Positions 43,170 to 50,673 of a stretch of 64,000 bases of DNA are shown one piece after another (the first letter of the stretch is position 1; each line of letters starts with the position of its first letter). The stretch spans positions 2,232,001-2,296,000 of the forward strand of contig NC_013165.1 of NCBI RefSeq assembly GCF_000023885.1, in the 5' to 3' direction. The notes under the pieces were generated by a model. The model was not told the origin of the DNA, searched no databases, and was given only the letters and a program-made list of their open reading frames with translations. The position numbers and the translations under genes are program-made. The DNA is from Slackia heliotrinireducens DSM 20476 (GTDB lineage Bacteria; Actinomycetota; Coriobacteriia; Coriobacteriales; Eggerthellaceae).

Positions 43170-44322
43170 GTCCATCGTCATCAGCAGCGTCATCTCCGGC
43201 GTCGAGGCGGTCCCCATCGCCGTCGAGTGTTCGATCGGCGAAGGTGCGCCCGACTTCCAGATTATCGGCCTACGCAGGGAACTCGCCGACGAGATGCGAG
43301 CCATCGTGCGTTGCGCCATCAAGTCGACGGGCTACGAGTGGCCCAACCGCAACGTGACCGTCGCACTCACGCCACTCGACATGCCGAAACGTGGCGCTCA
43401 CCTCGCGCTTCCCATCGCGGCCGCAGTCCTCGAAGCAACTGGGCAGATCTGTCTGCGTGACGACTACGTCGTAGTCGGCGAGATGTCGCTGTCCGGCTGC
43501 CTCGCGTACCCAACGCGTGGCATCATCGCGGTCAGGCGACTCGTGCAGGAACTGCATAGGGAGATGGTCTGTCCGTCCTGTGACAGCATGCCAGCGGGCT
43601 ACACGCATCGCGCGCTGGGCATCAACAGTCTCGCTGACCTGCGCACCGGCAGTTTCGAGCGCGTCGGTTGCATCGAGTCGGGCGAGAAGTACGACGCCGA
43701 TAAGCTCGAAGCGGAGCTCTCCGATGGCGCCCGCGCCGTGTACGACCGCATCGTCGACCTCGTCGGGGATGACGGCTGGTACGAGGGCTTCAAGTCCGTC
43801 CTCATCGTGGCGCCTCATGAGCGCACCACGTACGTCCCCGAGGCACTGAGAGCCGCTGTTAACCCTATCTCGGGCAATATGGTGCTCGAGTGCGCGGCAA
43901 TCGCCAGCGTGGCCGGAGACGGCGACATACCGTCGTTGCTGGGCTACCACCGTCCCATTCGCATGCCGGACCCGTCTATATCGCTCCCCGCGCTCATCGG
44001 CGGCGGCATGCCCGTTCGCCCCGGTGAGATTTCGCTTGCTCATAACGGCGTGTTGTACCTCGACGACCTCGCGCTCTGGAAACCGAGCACCTTGCGTCAG
44101 GTCGACGCCGCGCGCAGGGACGGACACGTCCGCATCGTGCGCGCCGACGGCGTCACCGGGATGCCTGCCGCGTTCCAGCTCGTGGGCTGCATCGCTCCAT
44201 GTCCCTGCGGCCACTACGGCGACCCCGACCGCGACTGCACCTGCGAAGCACAGCAGGTCGCTGCCTGGCAACGCCGTATCGAGCAGATGTCGGCCATGTT
44301 CGACACCGTCATCCACCTGTAG
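43159..44322 (+). CDS. ComM/YifB-like protein with degenerate ATPase
   Basis: A 387-aa relative of ComM/YifB, the branch-migration helicase of natural transformation. The N-terminal Lon-protease-like domain is clear (P-D-F-Q-I-I-G-L near 31, W-P-N-R-N-V-T-V near 61, L-P-I-A-A-A near 84). The AAA+ part keeps G-G-G-M-P-V-R-P-G-E-I-S-L-A-H-N-G-V-L-Y-L-D-D (281-303) and P-C-P-C-G-H-Y near 348. The Walker A position reads V-A-P-H-E-R-T-T (217-224) instead of G-P-P-G-S-G-K-T. The chain ends at the D-R-I-D-equivalent site, so the C-terminal lid domain is missing. It probably cannot hydrolyse ATP. Confidence 0.85.
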   Translation: MPNRSIVISSVISGVEAVPIAVECSIGEGAPDFQIIGLRRELADEMRAIVRCAIKSTGYEWPNRNVTVALTPLDMPKRGAHLALPIAAAVLEATGQICLRDDYVVVGEMSLSGCLAYPTRGIIAVRRLVQELHREMVCPSCDSMPAGYTHRALGINSLADLRTGSFERVGCIESGEKYDADKLEAELSDGARAVYDRIVDLVGDDGWYEGFKSVLIVAPHERTTYVPEALRAAVNPISGNMVLECAAIASVAGDGDIPSLLGYHRPIRMPDPSISLPALIGGGMPVRPGEISLAHNGVLYLDDLALWKPSTLRQVDAARRDGHVRIVRADGVTGMPAAFQLVGCIAPCPCGHYGDPDRDCTCEAQQVAAWQRRIEQMSAMFDTVIHL

Positions 44323-44337
44323 AGAGAGGAGCACCAC

Positions 44338-44757
44338 ATGACACGCGCACTGCTCATTCCCGTAGACGACGCCCCGCGCCCCGTCGACGTCGACGGCCTT
44401 CGTGACCTGCAACGCCTCGTGGGAGGCGACATCGAAGCCGTCGGCTGGGTCTTCGACGACGCCCCGACCATCTACGTCAACGAATCCGGCAAATTCGATG
44501 GCCTGCCTCCGAACAGGGCGATCTTCGCCGAACACCCCGGCACGCGCTGGGACGGCAGCCCCATCCGCGTCGGCGACCTCCTCGACGTTCTCTACGGACC
44601 GATCGTGGCCGTGGGCTTCGACCCCGCCACGGGCGAGGACCGCGACATCAACGACGCCGAGGCTGCCCGCATCATGTCCCGCTTCGGCGAGAACAGCATC
44701 GGCAGCGGCCTCCTCGCCACACTCGGCGTCCGCCTCGTCGCCCGATACGCGGAGTAG
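44338..44757 (+). CDS. DUF3846-domain protein (element 2)
   Basis: A 139-aa DUF3846 protein homologous to the one at 19681 in element 1, sharing L-V-G-G-D-I-E, V-F-D-D-A-P-T-I-Y-V-N-E-S-G-K, P-P-N-R-A-I, G-D-L-L-D-V-L-Y-G and G-E-D-R-D-I. No activity is established for the family. It follows the ComM-like gene by 15 bases, with its own GAGAGGAG ribosome site, and belongs to the core gene set of both elements. Confidence 0.87.
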   Translation: MTRALLIPVDDAPRPVDVDGLRDLQRLVGGDIEAVGWVFDDAPTIYVNESGKFDGLPPNRAIFAEHPGTRWDGSPIRVGDLLDVLYGPIVAVGFDPATGEDRDINDAEAARIMSRFGENSIGSGLLATLGVRLVARYAE

Positions 44758-44762
44758 CTGAC

Positions 44763-45023
44763 ATGCGTTCCAGCGTCTTCGCGGACGTCCGCGAGTGGGA
44801 CGTCGTCGAGCAAAACGCGTCCGGGAAACCCGTCCACCTGCAACGCGAAATCAACGGCCTCCTCGTCTCGCTCGAGTACGACGACGTGCGTGGATCCTGG
44901 CGCTATTCCATCACGCGGCTGCAGCCGCACGACGCCATCGTCGTCGACCATGACGGCGGCGCCTTCCTGGCGGGCGCGATGCACGCCGCGTTCATGGCCA
45001 TGCGCCTGCGGCGCATGGCCTGA
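44763..45023 (+). CDS. Small protein, unknown
   Basis: An 86-aa protein with a beta-rich central part (R-E-I-N-G-L-L-V-S-L-E-Y-D-D-V-R-G-S-W-R-Y-S-I-T-R-L) and an Ala/Met/Arg-rich helical C-terminus. It starts five bases after the DUF3846 stop with GGAG upstream. No family or motif is recognised. Confidence 0.65.
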   Translation: MRSSVFADVREWDVVEQNASGKPVHLQREINGLLVSLEYDDVRGSWRYSITRLQPHDAIVVDHDGGAFLAGAMHAAFMAMRLRRMA

Positions 45024-45097
45024 CGCCCCTGTCCGCCCACGGCGATCTCGCCACGGCCGGCACTACGTGCCGCCCGGACGGGCCGGGCGGGGCGGGG

Positions 45098-45139
45098 TTT
45101 CTCACGCAAGGCCGATAAACGGCCATCACACGTGAGAAA
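45098..45139 (+). promoter_or_regulatory. Hairpin covering the ribosome site of the YraN-like gene
   Basis: TTTCTCACG (45098-45106) pairs perfectly with CGTGAGAAA (45131-45139), enclosing GGCCG/CGGCC. The 3' arm overlaps the ribosome site GAGAAAGGGAG, so folding would block translation. It is the third type of hairpin leader in this operon. Confidence 0.6.
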
Positions 45140-45150
45140 GGGAGTCACAC

Positions 45151-45696
45151 ATGGACGGAAACATCCACATCGCAACGCAAGCCGAGTTGCTCGAGCGAGG
45201 CATTAAAGCCACAGGCCGATACCTCGAACTCAACGGCGAGACCGTGCTCGACGCGGCTTACGAGACGCCCGCAGGGCGCATCGACCTCGTCACGCGCGAC
45301 GCGAACGACGTCGTCCGCTTCGTCATGGTGCGCGTGCGCAGGAGCATGCTGCCCGACATGATGAAGATCGGCGACGAGGAGCGCGGCGTGCTCGAGATGC
45401 GCGCGTCGACTTGGCTCGAAGCGCATCGCGACGCAGTCGACTGCGCCATCTCGTTCGACATCGTCGACCTCGCCATCATCGGCAACGGCAACGATCGCGC
45501 GATCATGCGCGTCGCACGTGATGCGCTCGCCGGCTCGTGCCCGTATACGACGGGCAACGATCTCCTGGCCCGCGCCGAACTGCGCGCTGCTACCGTTCCC
45601 GACGGCGCTGTCGAGCTCGATATCGACGACGACGCCGAGGAGCCCGCGGAGCGGCCTGCCGAGGACATCGCCGCAGAAAGCGTCGACGAATCCTAA
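45151..45696 (+). CDS. YraN/UPF0102-like protein with altered active site (element 2)
   Basis: A 181-aa protein whose N-terminal 110 residues follow the UPF0102/YraN pattern: G-R-Y-L-E-L-N-G-E-T-V-L-D-A-A-Y-E-T-P-A-G-R-I-D-L-V-T-R-D, then V-V-R-F-V-M-V-R-V-R-R. In YraN the last block is F-V-E-V-K-x-R; here the Glu is Met and the Lys is Arg, so the nuclease-like ExK pair is lost while the Asp remains. An acidic tail follows. In bacterial chromosomes yraN, comM and dprA are often neighbours; all three types occur here in one operon. A homologue is at 21300. Confidence 0.75.
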   Translation: MDGNIHIATQAELLERGIKATGRYLELNGETVLDAAYETPAGRIDLVTRDANDVVRFVMVRVRRSMLPDMMKIGDEERGVLEMRASTWLEAHRDAVDCAISFDIVDLAIIGNGNDRAIMRVARDALAGSCPYTTGNDLLARAELRAATVPDGAVELDIDDDAEEPAERPAEDIAAESVDES

Positions 45697-45821
45697 CCCC
45701 CATGCCGTCCGGCGCTGCCAGACCGCCCGGTAGAGCGGGCATGGCGGCGCATGGCACCCAGGGTCCATCCCCGCATATATGGAGCATGAACGCTTTGCTC
45801 TGGGGATGGGCCCTCTTTTTT

Positions 45822-45918
45822 CTCGCGAGGACACCGAGGAGATAGGCACGGCACCGGGCCGTGCCACGGCTACTTATACGAGGAACCTCGACCGAGAACA
45901 GGGGAAAAGGAGACCACC
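45822..45918 (+). promoter_or_regulatory. Hairpin leader upstream of membrane protein gene
   Basis: AGGACACCGAGGAGAT is followed by GGCACGGC/GCCGTGCC, then CGAGG-aa-CCTCG and a ribosome site AAAAGGAG. The same opening block and hairpin recur at 46172-46220 before ssb. The preceding bases from the end of the YraN-like gene (45697) hold no credible gene. Confidence 0.5.
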
Positions 45919-46170
45919 ATGCAGAAGACCAACGCCATCGACGCCATCCTCGGCCTCGTCGTCATCGCCGCCGTCATCGGCATCCTCGCAGGCTCCATCT
46001 GCATGTTCGCCGCGGGCATCCAGGAGTTCGGCGCCCTCGGGCTGTTCCTCGACCGCGGCATCTTCCGCCTGGGCATGCTCTGGGGCCAGCCTCTGTTCAT
46101 GACGGGTTTCGTCATCGACGCCGTCTCGACGGTCGTGCTGTGCACCGCCGCCGCGCTGGCGAAGCGCTAA
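45919..46170 (+). CDS. Small two-helix membrane protein, unknown
   Basis: An 83-aa protein with two membrane helices (about residues 8-32 and 57-80) joined by a short loop (Q-E-F-G-A-L-G-L-F-L-D-R-G-I-F-R). AAAAGGAG precedes the ATG. It could be an exclusion, holin-like or regulatory membrane peptide, but nothing in the sequence decides this. Confidence 0.7.
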   Translation: MQKTNAIDAILGLVVIAAVIGILAGSICMFAAGIQEFGALGLFLDRGIFRLGMLWGQPLFMTGFVIDAVSTVVLCTAAALAKR

Positions 46171-46171
46171 G

Positions 46172-46250
46172 GACACCGAGGAGATGGGGCACGGCATCTG
46201 CCGTGCCTCGGTTTCATAGACGGAATGGCATCCTCAAGAGAAGGGATTCC
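46172..46250 (+). promoter_or_regulatory. Hairpin leader upstream of ssb (element 2)
   Basis: GGACACCGAGGAGAT starts the leader. ACCGA/TCGGT forms an outer stem around GGCACGGC/GCCGTGCC. A second stem CGGAAT/ATTCCG then holds the ribosome site AGAAGGG in its loop. It repeats the leader at 45822 and, in design, the ssb leader of element 1. Confidence 0.6.
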
Positions 46251-46252
46251 GC

Positions 46253-46573
46253 ATGAACAAAACTTTCTTCTACGGAAACGTGGCCTCCGATCCCGAGCTG
46301 AAGGGCAGCTCTAAGAACGTGCTGACCTGGCGCACCGCCGTCAACAGCCGCGTATACAACGCCGACAAGGGCGAGTGGGTCGACGCCGCCGACTTCTTCG
46401 ACTGCGTGCTCTACGGCAAGCGCGCCGAGGCCATCGGCAAGTTCCTGGCTCAAGGCATGCCCGTCACGCTCGAGTGCCACGCTAAACAAAACACGTGGCA
46501 GGACAAGGACGGCAACAACAGGAGCCGCGTCGAGTTCGTCGTCGACGACATCCAGGTCGGCCGCAAGGCGTAG
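46253..46573 (+). CDS. ssb: Single-stranded DNA-binding protein (short, element 2)
   Basis: A 106-aa single OB-fold SSB: K-T-F-F-Y-G-N-V-A-S-D-P-E-L-K, then W-R-T-A-V-N-S-R, F-F-D-C-V-L-Y-G-K-R-A-E-A-I-G-K-F and V-E-F-V-V-D-D-I. It is homologous to the SSB at 19274 and likewise lacks the long tail and acidic tip of replicative SSBs. It probably protects single-stranded element DNA after transfer or during polymerase-driven replication. Confidence 0.92.
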   Translation: MNKTFFYGNVASDPELKGSSKNVLTWRTAVNSRVYNADKGEWVDAADFFDCVLYGKRAEAIGKFLAQGMPVTLECHAKQNTWQDKDGNNRSRVEFVVDDIQVGRKA

Positions 46574-46610
46574 CGGCGACCCTCCCGGCCCCGTCACGGG
46601 CCCCGAACGC

Positions 46611-46650
46611 GACAGGGCGCGTCCCCGCATGGGATGCGCCCTGTCTTTTT
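46611..46650 (+). terminator. Terminator after ssb (element 2)
   Basis: GACAGGGCGC pairs with GCGCCCTGTC and is followed by TTTTTCC, 38 bases after the ssb stop; element 1 has a terminator in the same place. Confidence 0.85.
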
Positions 46651-46684
46651 CCACAACCGTCCGACCGCACAGGAGGCCATCGCC

Positions 46685-46810
46685 ATGTACGTCGTCCTCG
46701 GATTCGCCGCCCTCGTCGCCCTCGTCTCGGGTCTGTACCTGTCCGCGTACGGACGCCCTGCGGGCGCCGCGCTGCTCGCTGCCGCCACGCTCGTGCTTGC
46801 CATCCACTAG
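46685..46810 (+). CDS. 41-aa membrane peptide, unknown
   Basis: A 41-aa peptide that is almost entirely hydrophobic (Y-V-V-L-G-F-A-A-L-V-A-L-V-S-G-L-Y-L then A-A-L-L-A-A-A-T-L-V-L-A-I-H), forming one long or two short membrane segments. AGGAGG lies nine bases before the ATG, which supports translation. It sits between a terminator and the 80-aa gene. No family is recognised. Confidence 0.6.
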   Translation: MYVVLGFAALVALVSGLYLSAYGRPAGAALLAAATLVLAIH

Positions 46811-46826
46811 AGCAGAGGAGTCTCAT

Positions 46827-47069
46827 ATGTCTGACCCCATCCACGACATCGCCGTCGAAGTCGCCGCTCTCGAGGACTTCTACGACCACTTCGGTTTTGC
46901 AGATGCGCAGGCAGAGCCTGGCGGGCTCGCCGCAGAGATCGTGCACATGCTGCACGAAGCGCCGCAGGCCGTCATCAAGCGCATGTACGACTTGTTCGAG
47001 GACACCGGCGACTACAACGCCATCCACCTCGCTGCCATGGTCAGGAGGACGTGCGTCGAAGCCGCGTAG
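46827..47069 (+). CDS. Small acidic helical protein, unknown
   Basis: An 80-aa acidic protein, probably all-helical (I-H-D-I-A-V-E-V-A-A-L-E-D-F-Y-D-H-F and A-E-I-V-H-M-L-H-E-A-P-Q-A-V-I-K-R-M). GCAGAGGAG precedes the ATG at 46827. It is the last gene of the plus-strand operon, followed by a strong terminator. The function is unknown. Confidence 0.65.
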   Translation: MSDPIHDIAVEVAALEDFYDHFGFADAQAEPGGLAAEIVHMLHEAPQAVIKRMYDLFEDTGDYNAIHLAAMVRRTCVEAA

Positions 47070-47099
47070 ACCAGACCGCCACTATATCGCGATATAACG

Positions 47100-47140
47100 A
47101 GCCGCATCTCCCGTACTGGGGGATGCGGCTTATTTTTTTT
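47100..47140 (+). terminator. Terminator at end of plus-strand operon (element 2)
   Basis: AGCCGCATC pairs with GATGCGGCT and is followed by a run of eight T. It ends the operon that begins at ardA and faces the convergent surface-protein gene. Confidence 0.9.
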
Positions 47141-47154
47141 CGCGCCAGAACCAA

Positions 47155-47988
47155 CTACGACGGCTTGTTCTCGATGCTCTCCCTGCACTCTTGTGCCGTC
47201 GACAGGAACTCGCCTGCATCGTACTCGCCATCGATGAAACGGCGCAGCGCATCATGCAATGCGTCGATGTCCGCGCTGCCCGTCGGTGTCGGCATCTTTC
47301 CATGGAAACCGAGTTTCTCGACGAGCCTAACCGTCTTTTCCAGGAACTCGCCTGCACTGATCTCGTCGGCGAGATACTTCTCCCACACGTCGTCGAAACG
47401 CATCCACAGGATGTCGTCCGACAGCACGCTTTCCTCGTACACGAGCACCGCGCCATCGCCGTCCTGCACAACATGGGCCAAATGCACGAGGCCGTCTACC
47501 TCGTAGCCCGCAGGCGCCGCCACCTCGGTCACGGTCACCGTGCCCAGCGGGATGACGTTCGCGCCATCGCGCACGTACCGCCACGACGTCCCGTCGACCG
47601 GGCGCGCATCGACGAAGCGGACGACGCCGTCGGAATCGCCCGCGAACACAGCGCTCGCCTGGCTGTACCCATAGGGCAACGAACCGTCGTAGTAATCCAC
47701 CCGAACCTTGAACCCGCCGAAGCCGGCGGCATCGCCCTGCAACCCGCGCCCCGTCTCCGCGTCCGCCTTGACCGCGATGACGTCGGGAACCGCAACCGGC
47801 CCGTCCACAGACACGGCCCGCGCCTGCAACGGCGCCTGCGGCGCCGTGTCGACGGGCTCCGGGGCCATCACGGCACCGTATGCCGCCGTCGCCGCCAGGG
47901 CGGCGGCCACCGTCGCGCCGACCGCGGCCATCGTGACGACAGCAGCGCGACGGCGCCCGATTCCAATACCATCATCCATGTCGACCAA
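47155..47988 (-). CDS. Membrane-anchored SpaA-like surface protein
   Basis: A 277-aa protein with a basic start and one N-terminal membrane helix (about residues 16-41). A beta-rich region follows in which V-T-V-T-E-V-A-A-P-A-G-Y-E-V-D-G (near 150-165) is the hallmark of SpaA/prealbumin-like folds in Gram-positive surface proteins. The C-terminal 90 residues are helical and acidic. There is no LPxTG motif, so it is probably held by the N-terminal helix. It lies 20 bases downstream of the relaxase on the same strand, so it may act in mating-pair contact or surface exclusion; this is inference. Confidence 0.75.
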   Translation of the reverse strand: MVDMDDGIGIGRRRAAVVTMAAVGATVAAALAATAAYGAVMAPEPVDTAPQAPLQARAVSVDGPVAVPDVIAVKADAETGRGLQGDAAGFGGFKVRVDYYDGSLPYGYSQASAVFAGDSDGVVRFVDARPVDGTSWRYVRDGANVIPLGTVTVTEVAAPAGYEVDGLVHLAHVVQDGDGAVLVYEESVLSDDILWMRFDDVWEKYLADEISAGEFLEKTVRLVEKLGFHGKMPTPTGSADIDALHDALRRFIDGEYDAGEFLSTAQECRESIENKPS

Positions 47989-48008
47989 CCCCCTCGATAT
48001 AGAAACGG

Positions 48009-49721
48009 TTACTCCATCTCACGTTCTTCGCGTTCGACACCGGCCTCGGGCCCATCGACCTCGTACGCCACAGCCTCGCCGGCCTGCCTCTGCTGTCCGA
48101 GCCCGCTCGCCCAAGATGCGACGCCGTTCGTCACGATGTCGCGCAGCTCGCCGAACATCGGCATGTCGCCAGTCGTACTGCCGACGACGCCCTCCTGCCC
48201 AAGCCGCTCCAACAGCTCCTCACGGGCCCGTGCAACTTGGAAAACACGCCACCCGTACACGGCCAACGCGACGCAACTGCGCACGAAGCCCCTCGCATTG
48301 TCCACTTTCGCGTCGGCCTCGGCGAGCTTGGCGGCACGGTCCGCCAGCCTCTCGAACGCGGCTTGCGACGCCGGCGCGTCGCGCAGCGCGTGCCTGTAAC
48401 CCATGCCGCGCACTTCGTCCAGCTCGGATTTCGCCTCAGTGTCGTACTGCTGCGCCAAGTACTGCTCGACGTCGACGTGCGGGGCGTTGCGTTTCGCACG
48501 GGGCATCTCGCCATGGGCGACGTCGACGCACTCCTCATGCAAGCGCCACAGCAGGTCGGGGTCCGCTGCATCGGTCTTCGCCATGATCGCCAGCTCGTTG
48601 TCGACGGCGAGCACGGCGCGCTCGACGTCGCGGCGGGTGACGCGCGCGTACCGCCCGTCGTCCCACTCGCGCTCGAACGCCTCTGCAAGCGCGGGCACGA
48701 CGTGACGCTCTTCCGCAGCCTGCATCTGACGCTCTACCTGCTCCTGTCTCCGTTCGAGTTCTTCGCGTCGACGGTCCTGCTCGGCGACGAGTGCCGCCGA
48801 TGCCTGCTGCATCTGCTGCGCCTGCAGTTCGGCGATACGGGCCTCGATGCCGGCCTTCGTGAAATCGCAGGACAGATTACTCGCCTTGCGCGAACGCATC
48901 CTCGGCTTGCCGCCGCCGCGCTTCCTGTACGCATCGCCGTCGTCGGACACGTGCATCTTGTACGTCCAGCCCTCGGCGCCGTCGACCTCGGTGACCTCGA
49001 CCTCGATGCCGTTATCCCGGCAGAGTTGGAGCCACTCGTCGGTCGTGCTGAAGCCACCTGCCTGGTACAACGCGTTCACGGCATCGCCGATGACCAGCGC
49101 GCGCTGCGCTTCGAGCATCGTCTTGCCGGGCTTGTCGATCTCGCCGGCGTCGAGTTTCGCACGCTGCTTGTCGTATGCGGATTGATGCTTCTCGCGTTCG
49201 TTTTCCCACGAAGGTCGCCGGTCGGTAACGACCTGCATGCCGCGCTCGCGGGCGAGGTTGTCACTTGCCGACCTGACCATGCTCCAACGGGTGGCCTGCT
49301 TCTTCGTCGTGAGCAACGTGTCGTCAAGCAGCGACCTGTTCGCCACGGCGGCATGGCCGTGGACGAGGCCGGACTCGCCGTCGTTGTGGATGGTGATGTC
49401 GAAGGGATGGCCAGGGCAGTTCTCCTCGATGAACGCCTCGATGAAAAATCCAGCCGCGTCGTACGAGCGCGGGTCTTCCGGCGGCAGCTCGTCGGCCGAC
49501 CACGAGAAACGGTAGACTACGGCCTCGACGCCCTTGCGGTTTGCCTTCGAGAGCTCACAGTAGGTCACGAACGCCTCGCGGTCGCCGAACGTGTCGTACC
49601 ACCACAATGCCCTGTCGGTGCCAGCGGCTTTATGCTTGCGCCTTTTCTCGCCGCGCCCGAGCTCGTAGTACCCGATGCTCGCGCCCGCGCTCTTCGTCGT
49701 CTGGGTCCATGTCGTCGGCAT
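48009..49721 (-). CDS. mobA: MOB relaxase (element 2)
   Basis: A 570-aa relaxase homologous in design to that at 25087. The three-histidine metal site is I-H-N-D-G-E-S-G-L-V-H-G-H with His at 112, 121 and 123, exactly the spacing and positions of the element 1 enzyme. Conserved Y-R-F-S and W-E-N segments flank it. The C-terminal half is a long Gln/Glu/Arg-rich helical region. The ATG at 49721 follows GGGAGGTGAGTAGC; a GTG at 49730 is too close to that site. No helicase or primase motif is visible. Confidence 0.9.
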   Translation of the reverse strand: MPTTWTQTTKSAGASIGYYELGRGEKRRKHKAAGTDRALWWYDTFGDREAFVTYCELSKANRKGVEAVVYRFSWSADELPPEDPRSYDAAGFFIEAFIEENCPGHPFDITIHNDGESGLVHGHAAVANRSLLDDTLLTTKKQATRWSMVRSASDNLARERGMQVVTDRRPSWENEREKHQSAYDKQRAKLDAGEIDKPGKTMLEAQRALVIGDAVNALYQAGGFSTTDEWLQLCRDNGIEVEVTEVDGAEGWTYKMHVSDDGDAYRKRGGGKPRMRSRKASNLSCDFTKAGIEARIAELQAQQMQQASAALVAEQDRRREELERRQEQVERQMQAAEERHVVPALAEAFEREWDDGRYARVTRRDVERAVLAVDNELAIMAKTDAADPDLLWRLHEECVDVAHGEMPRAKRNAPHVDVEQYLAQQYDTEAKSELDEVRGMGYRHALRDAPASQAAFERLADRAAKLAEADAKVDNARGFVRSCVALAVYGWRVFQVARAREELLERLGQEGVVGSTTGDMPMFGELRDIVTNGVASWASGLGQQRQAGEAVAYEVDGPEAGVEREEREME

Positions 49722-49722
49722 G

Positions 49723-50673
49723 CTACTCACCTCCCTTTCCCTTGGTGTACGATTGCGCCCAACGCTTCGTGCCGCTCTTCCCGAGAATCCTCATGGCATC
49801 GTCCATGCCCTTCCACTTCATGCCCGACACGGCACCCGTGTCTACATCCCGCTCGGGTTCGGGCTTCGGTTCAGGCTTCGGTTCGGACTTCGGTTCCGCA
49901 GCGGTTTCCGGCACGGGTTTCGCCGTCGGTTTCCGCTTCTTTTTTTGCTCGGTTTCCGGCTCCGTTTCCGCAGTCGTTTCAGGCTTCGTTTTCGCAACGG
50001 GTTTCGGTCGCTTCCCAGGCTTCGTTTCCGGCTTCGTTTCCGGGTGTTCCGCTACCGCCGGGGCGGCGTCCGCGGAAGCGTCGTGCTCCGCCGCGGACAC
50101 GGCATTCGCCGTGTTGTCCCGCGCCGTCGTCCCCGACGCATCCGACCCGTTCGTGCTGTCCGTATCGAGAGGGGGTATAGGGCGCACGTCGTCGACGTGC
50201 CCGCGCTCGGCTATCGCTTCGAGCGCGACCCTGCACGCGACGAGCTCCGCGAGCCACGCGTCCGCGTTGCCCGGGTCCACGTTGCCGCTGTTAACCTGTT
50301 TCGCAATCTGGTTGATATTGACGCCGACGCGGTCGATGGCGACGCGGACGACATGCGCAGCGCGGGCGTACTCCTCGTACGCCTCGCGCGCCGCGCGCCC
50401 GGACCCCAACTGCTCGACGCCCGTCTCGCGGAGCCCGTAGTAGAACTTCCTCAGATGCTCCACGACGCGCTCGTCGTCGCCGGCGTTGCGGAACATCTTC
50501 ATGCGCATTGCGTCCGAGAACGTCACGTCGCGCATGTTCGCGTACGACTCGAGCTCGATGATCTCCTCGGCGGTGAGCCGCACGCTCTTGACCGCGCTGT
50601 AACCCGCATCGAGCGTCTCCTGATTCGTCCTGCGGCCGTACTTGTCGCGCTCGATCGTCTTCTTCTTCTTCAT
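49723..50673 (-). CDS. mobC: MobC-like protein with repetitive C-terminal tail (element 2)
   Basis: A 316-aa MobC-type accessory protein. Residues 25-60 (A-V-K-S-V-R-L-T-A-E-E-I-I-E-L-E-S-Y-A-N-M) form a ribbon-helix-helix-like unit, and the MobC signature V-A-I-D-R-V-G-V-N-I-N-Q-I-A-K-Q-V-N lies near 110-127. From about residue 180 the chain is a long low-complexity run of Pro, Glu, Lys and Thr (repeats such as P-E-T-K and E-P-K-P), absent from element 1 MobC. It ends with M-K-W-K-G-M-D-D-A-M-R-I. It abuts the relaxase gene. Confidence 0.85.
   Translation of the reverse strand: MKKKKTIERDKYGRRTNQETLDAGYSAVKSVRLTAEEIIELESYANMRDVTFSDAMRMKMFRNAGDDERVVEHLRKFYYGLRETGVEQLGSGRAAREAYEEYARAAHVVRVAIDRVGVNINQIAKQVNSGNVDPGNADAWLAELVACRVALEAIAERGHVDDVRPIPPLDTDSTNGSDASGTTARDNTANAVSAAEHDASADAAPAVAEHPETKPETKPGKRPKPVAKTKPETTAETEPETEQKKKRKPTAKPVPETAAEPKSEPKPEPKPEPERDVDTGAVSGMKWKGMDDAMRILGKSGTKRWAQSYTKGKGGE

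Noticed and set aside
49850-50160. Repetitive sequence at the end of mobC as a separate repeat array
   Set aside because: The repeats are codons for a Pro/Glu/Lys/Thr-rich tail in frame with mobC, so they are protein low complexity rather than a DNA element.
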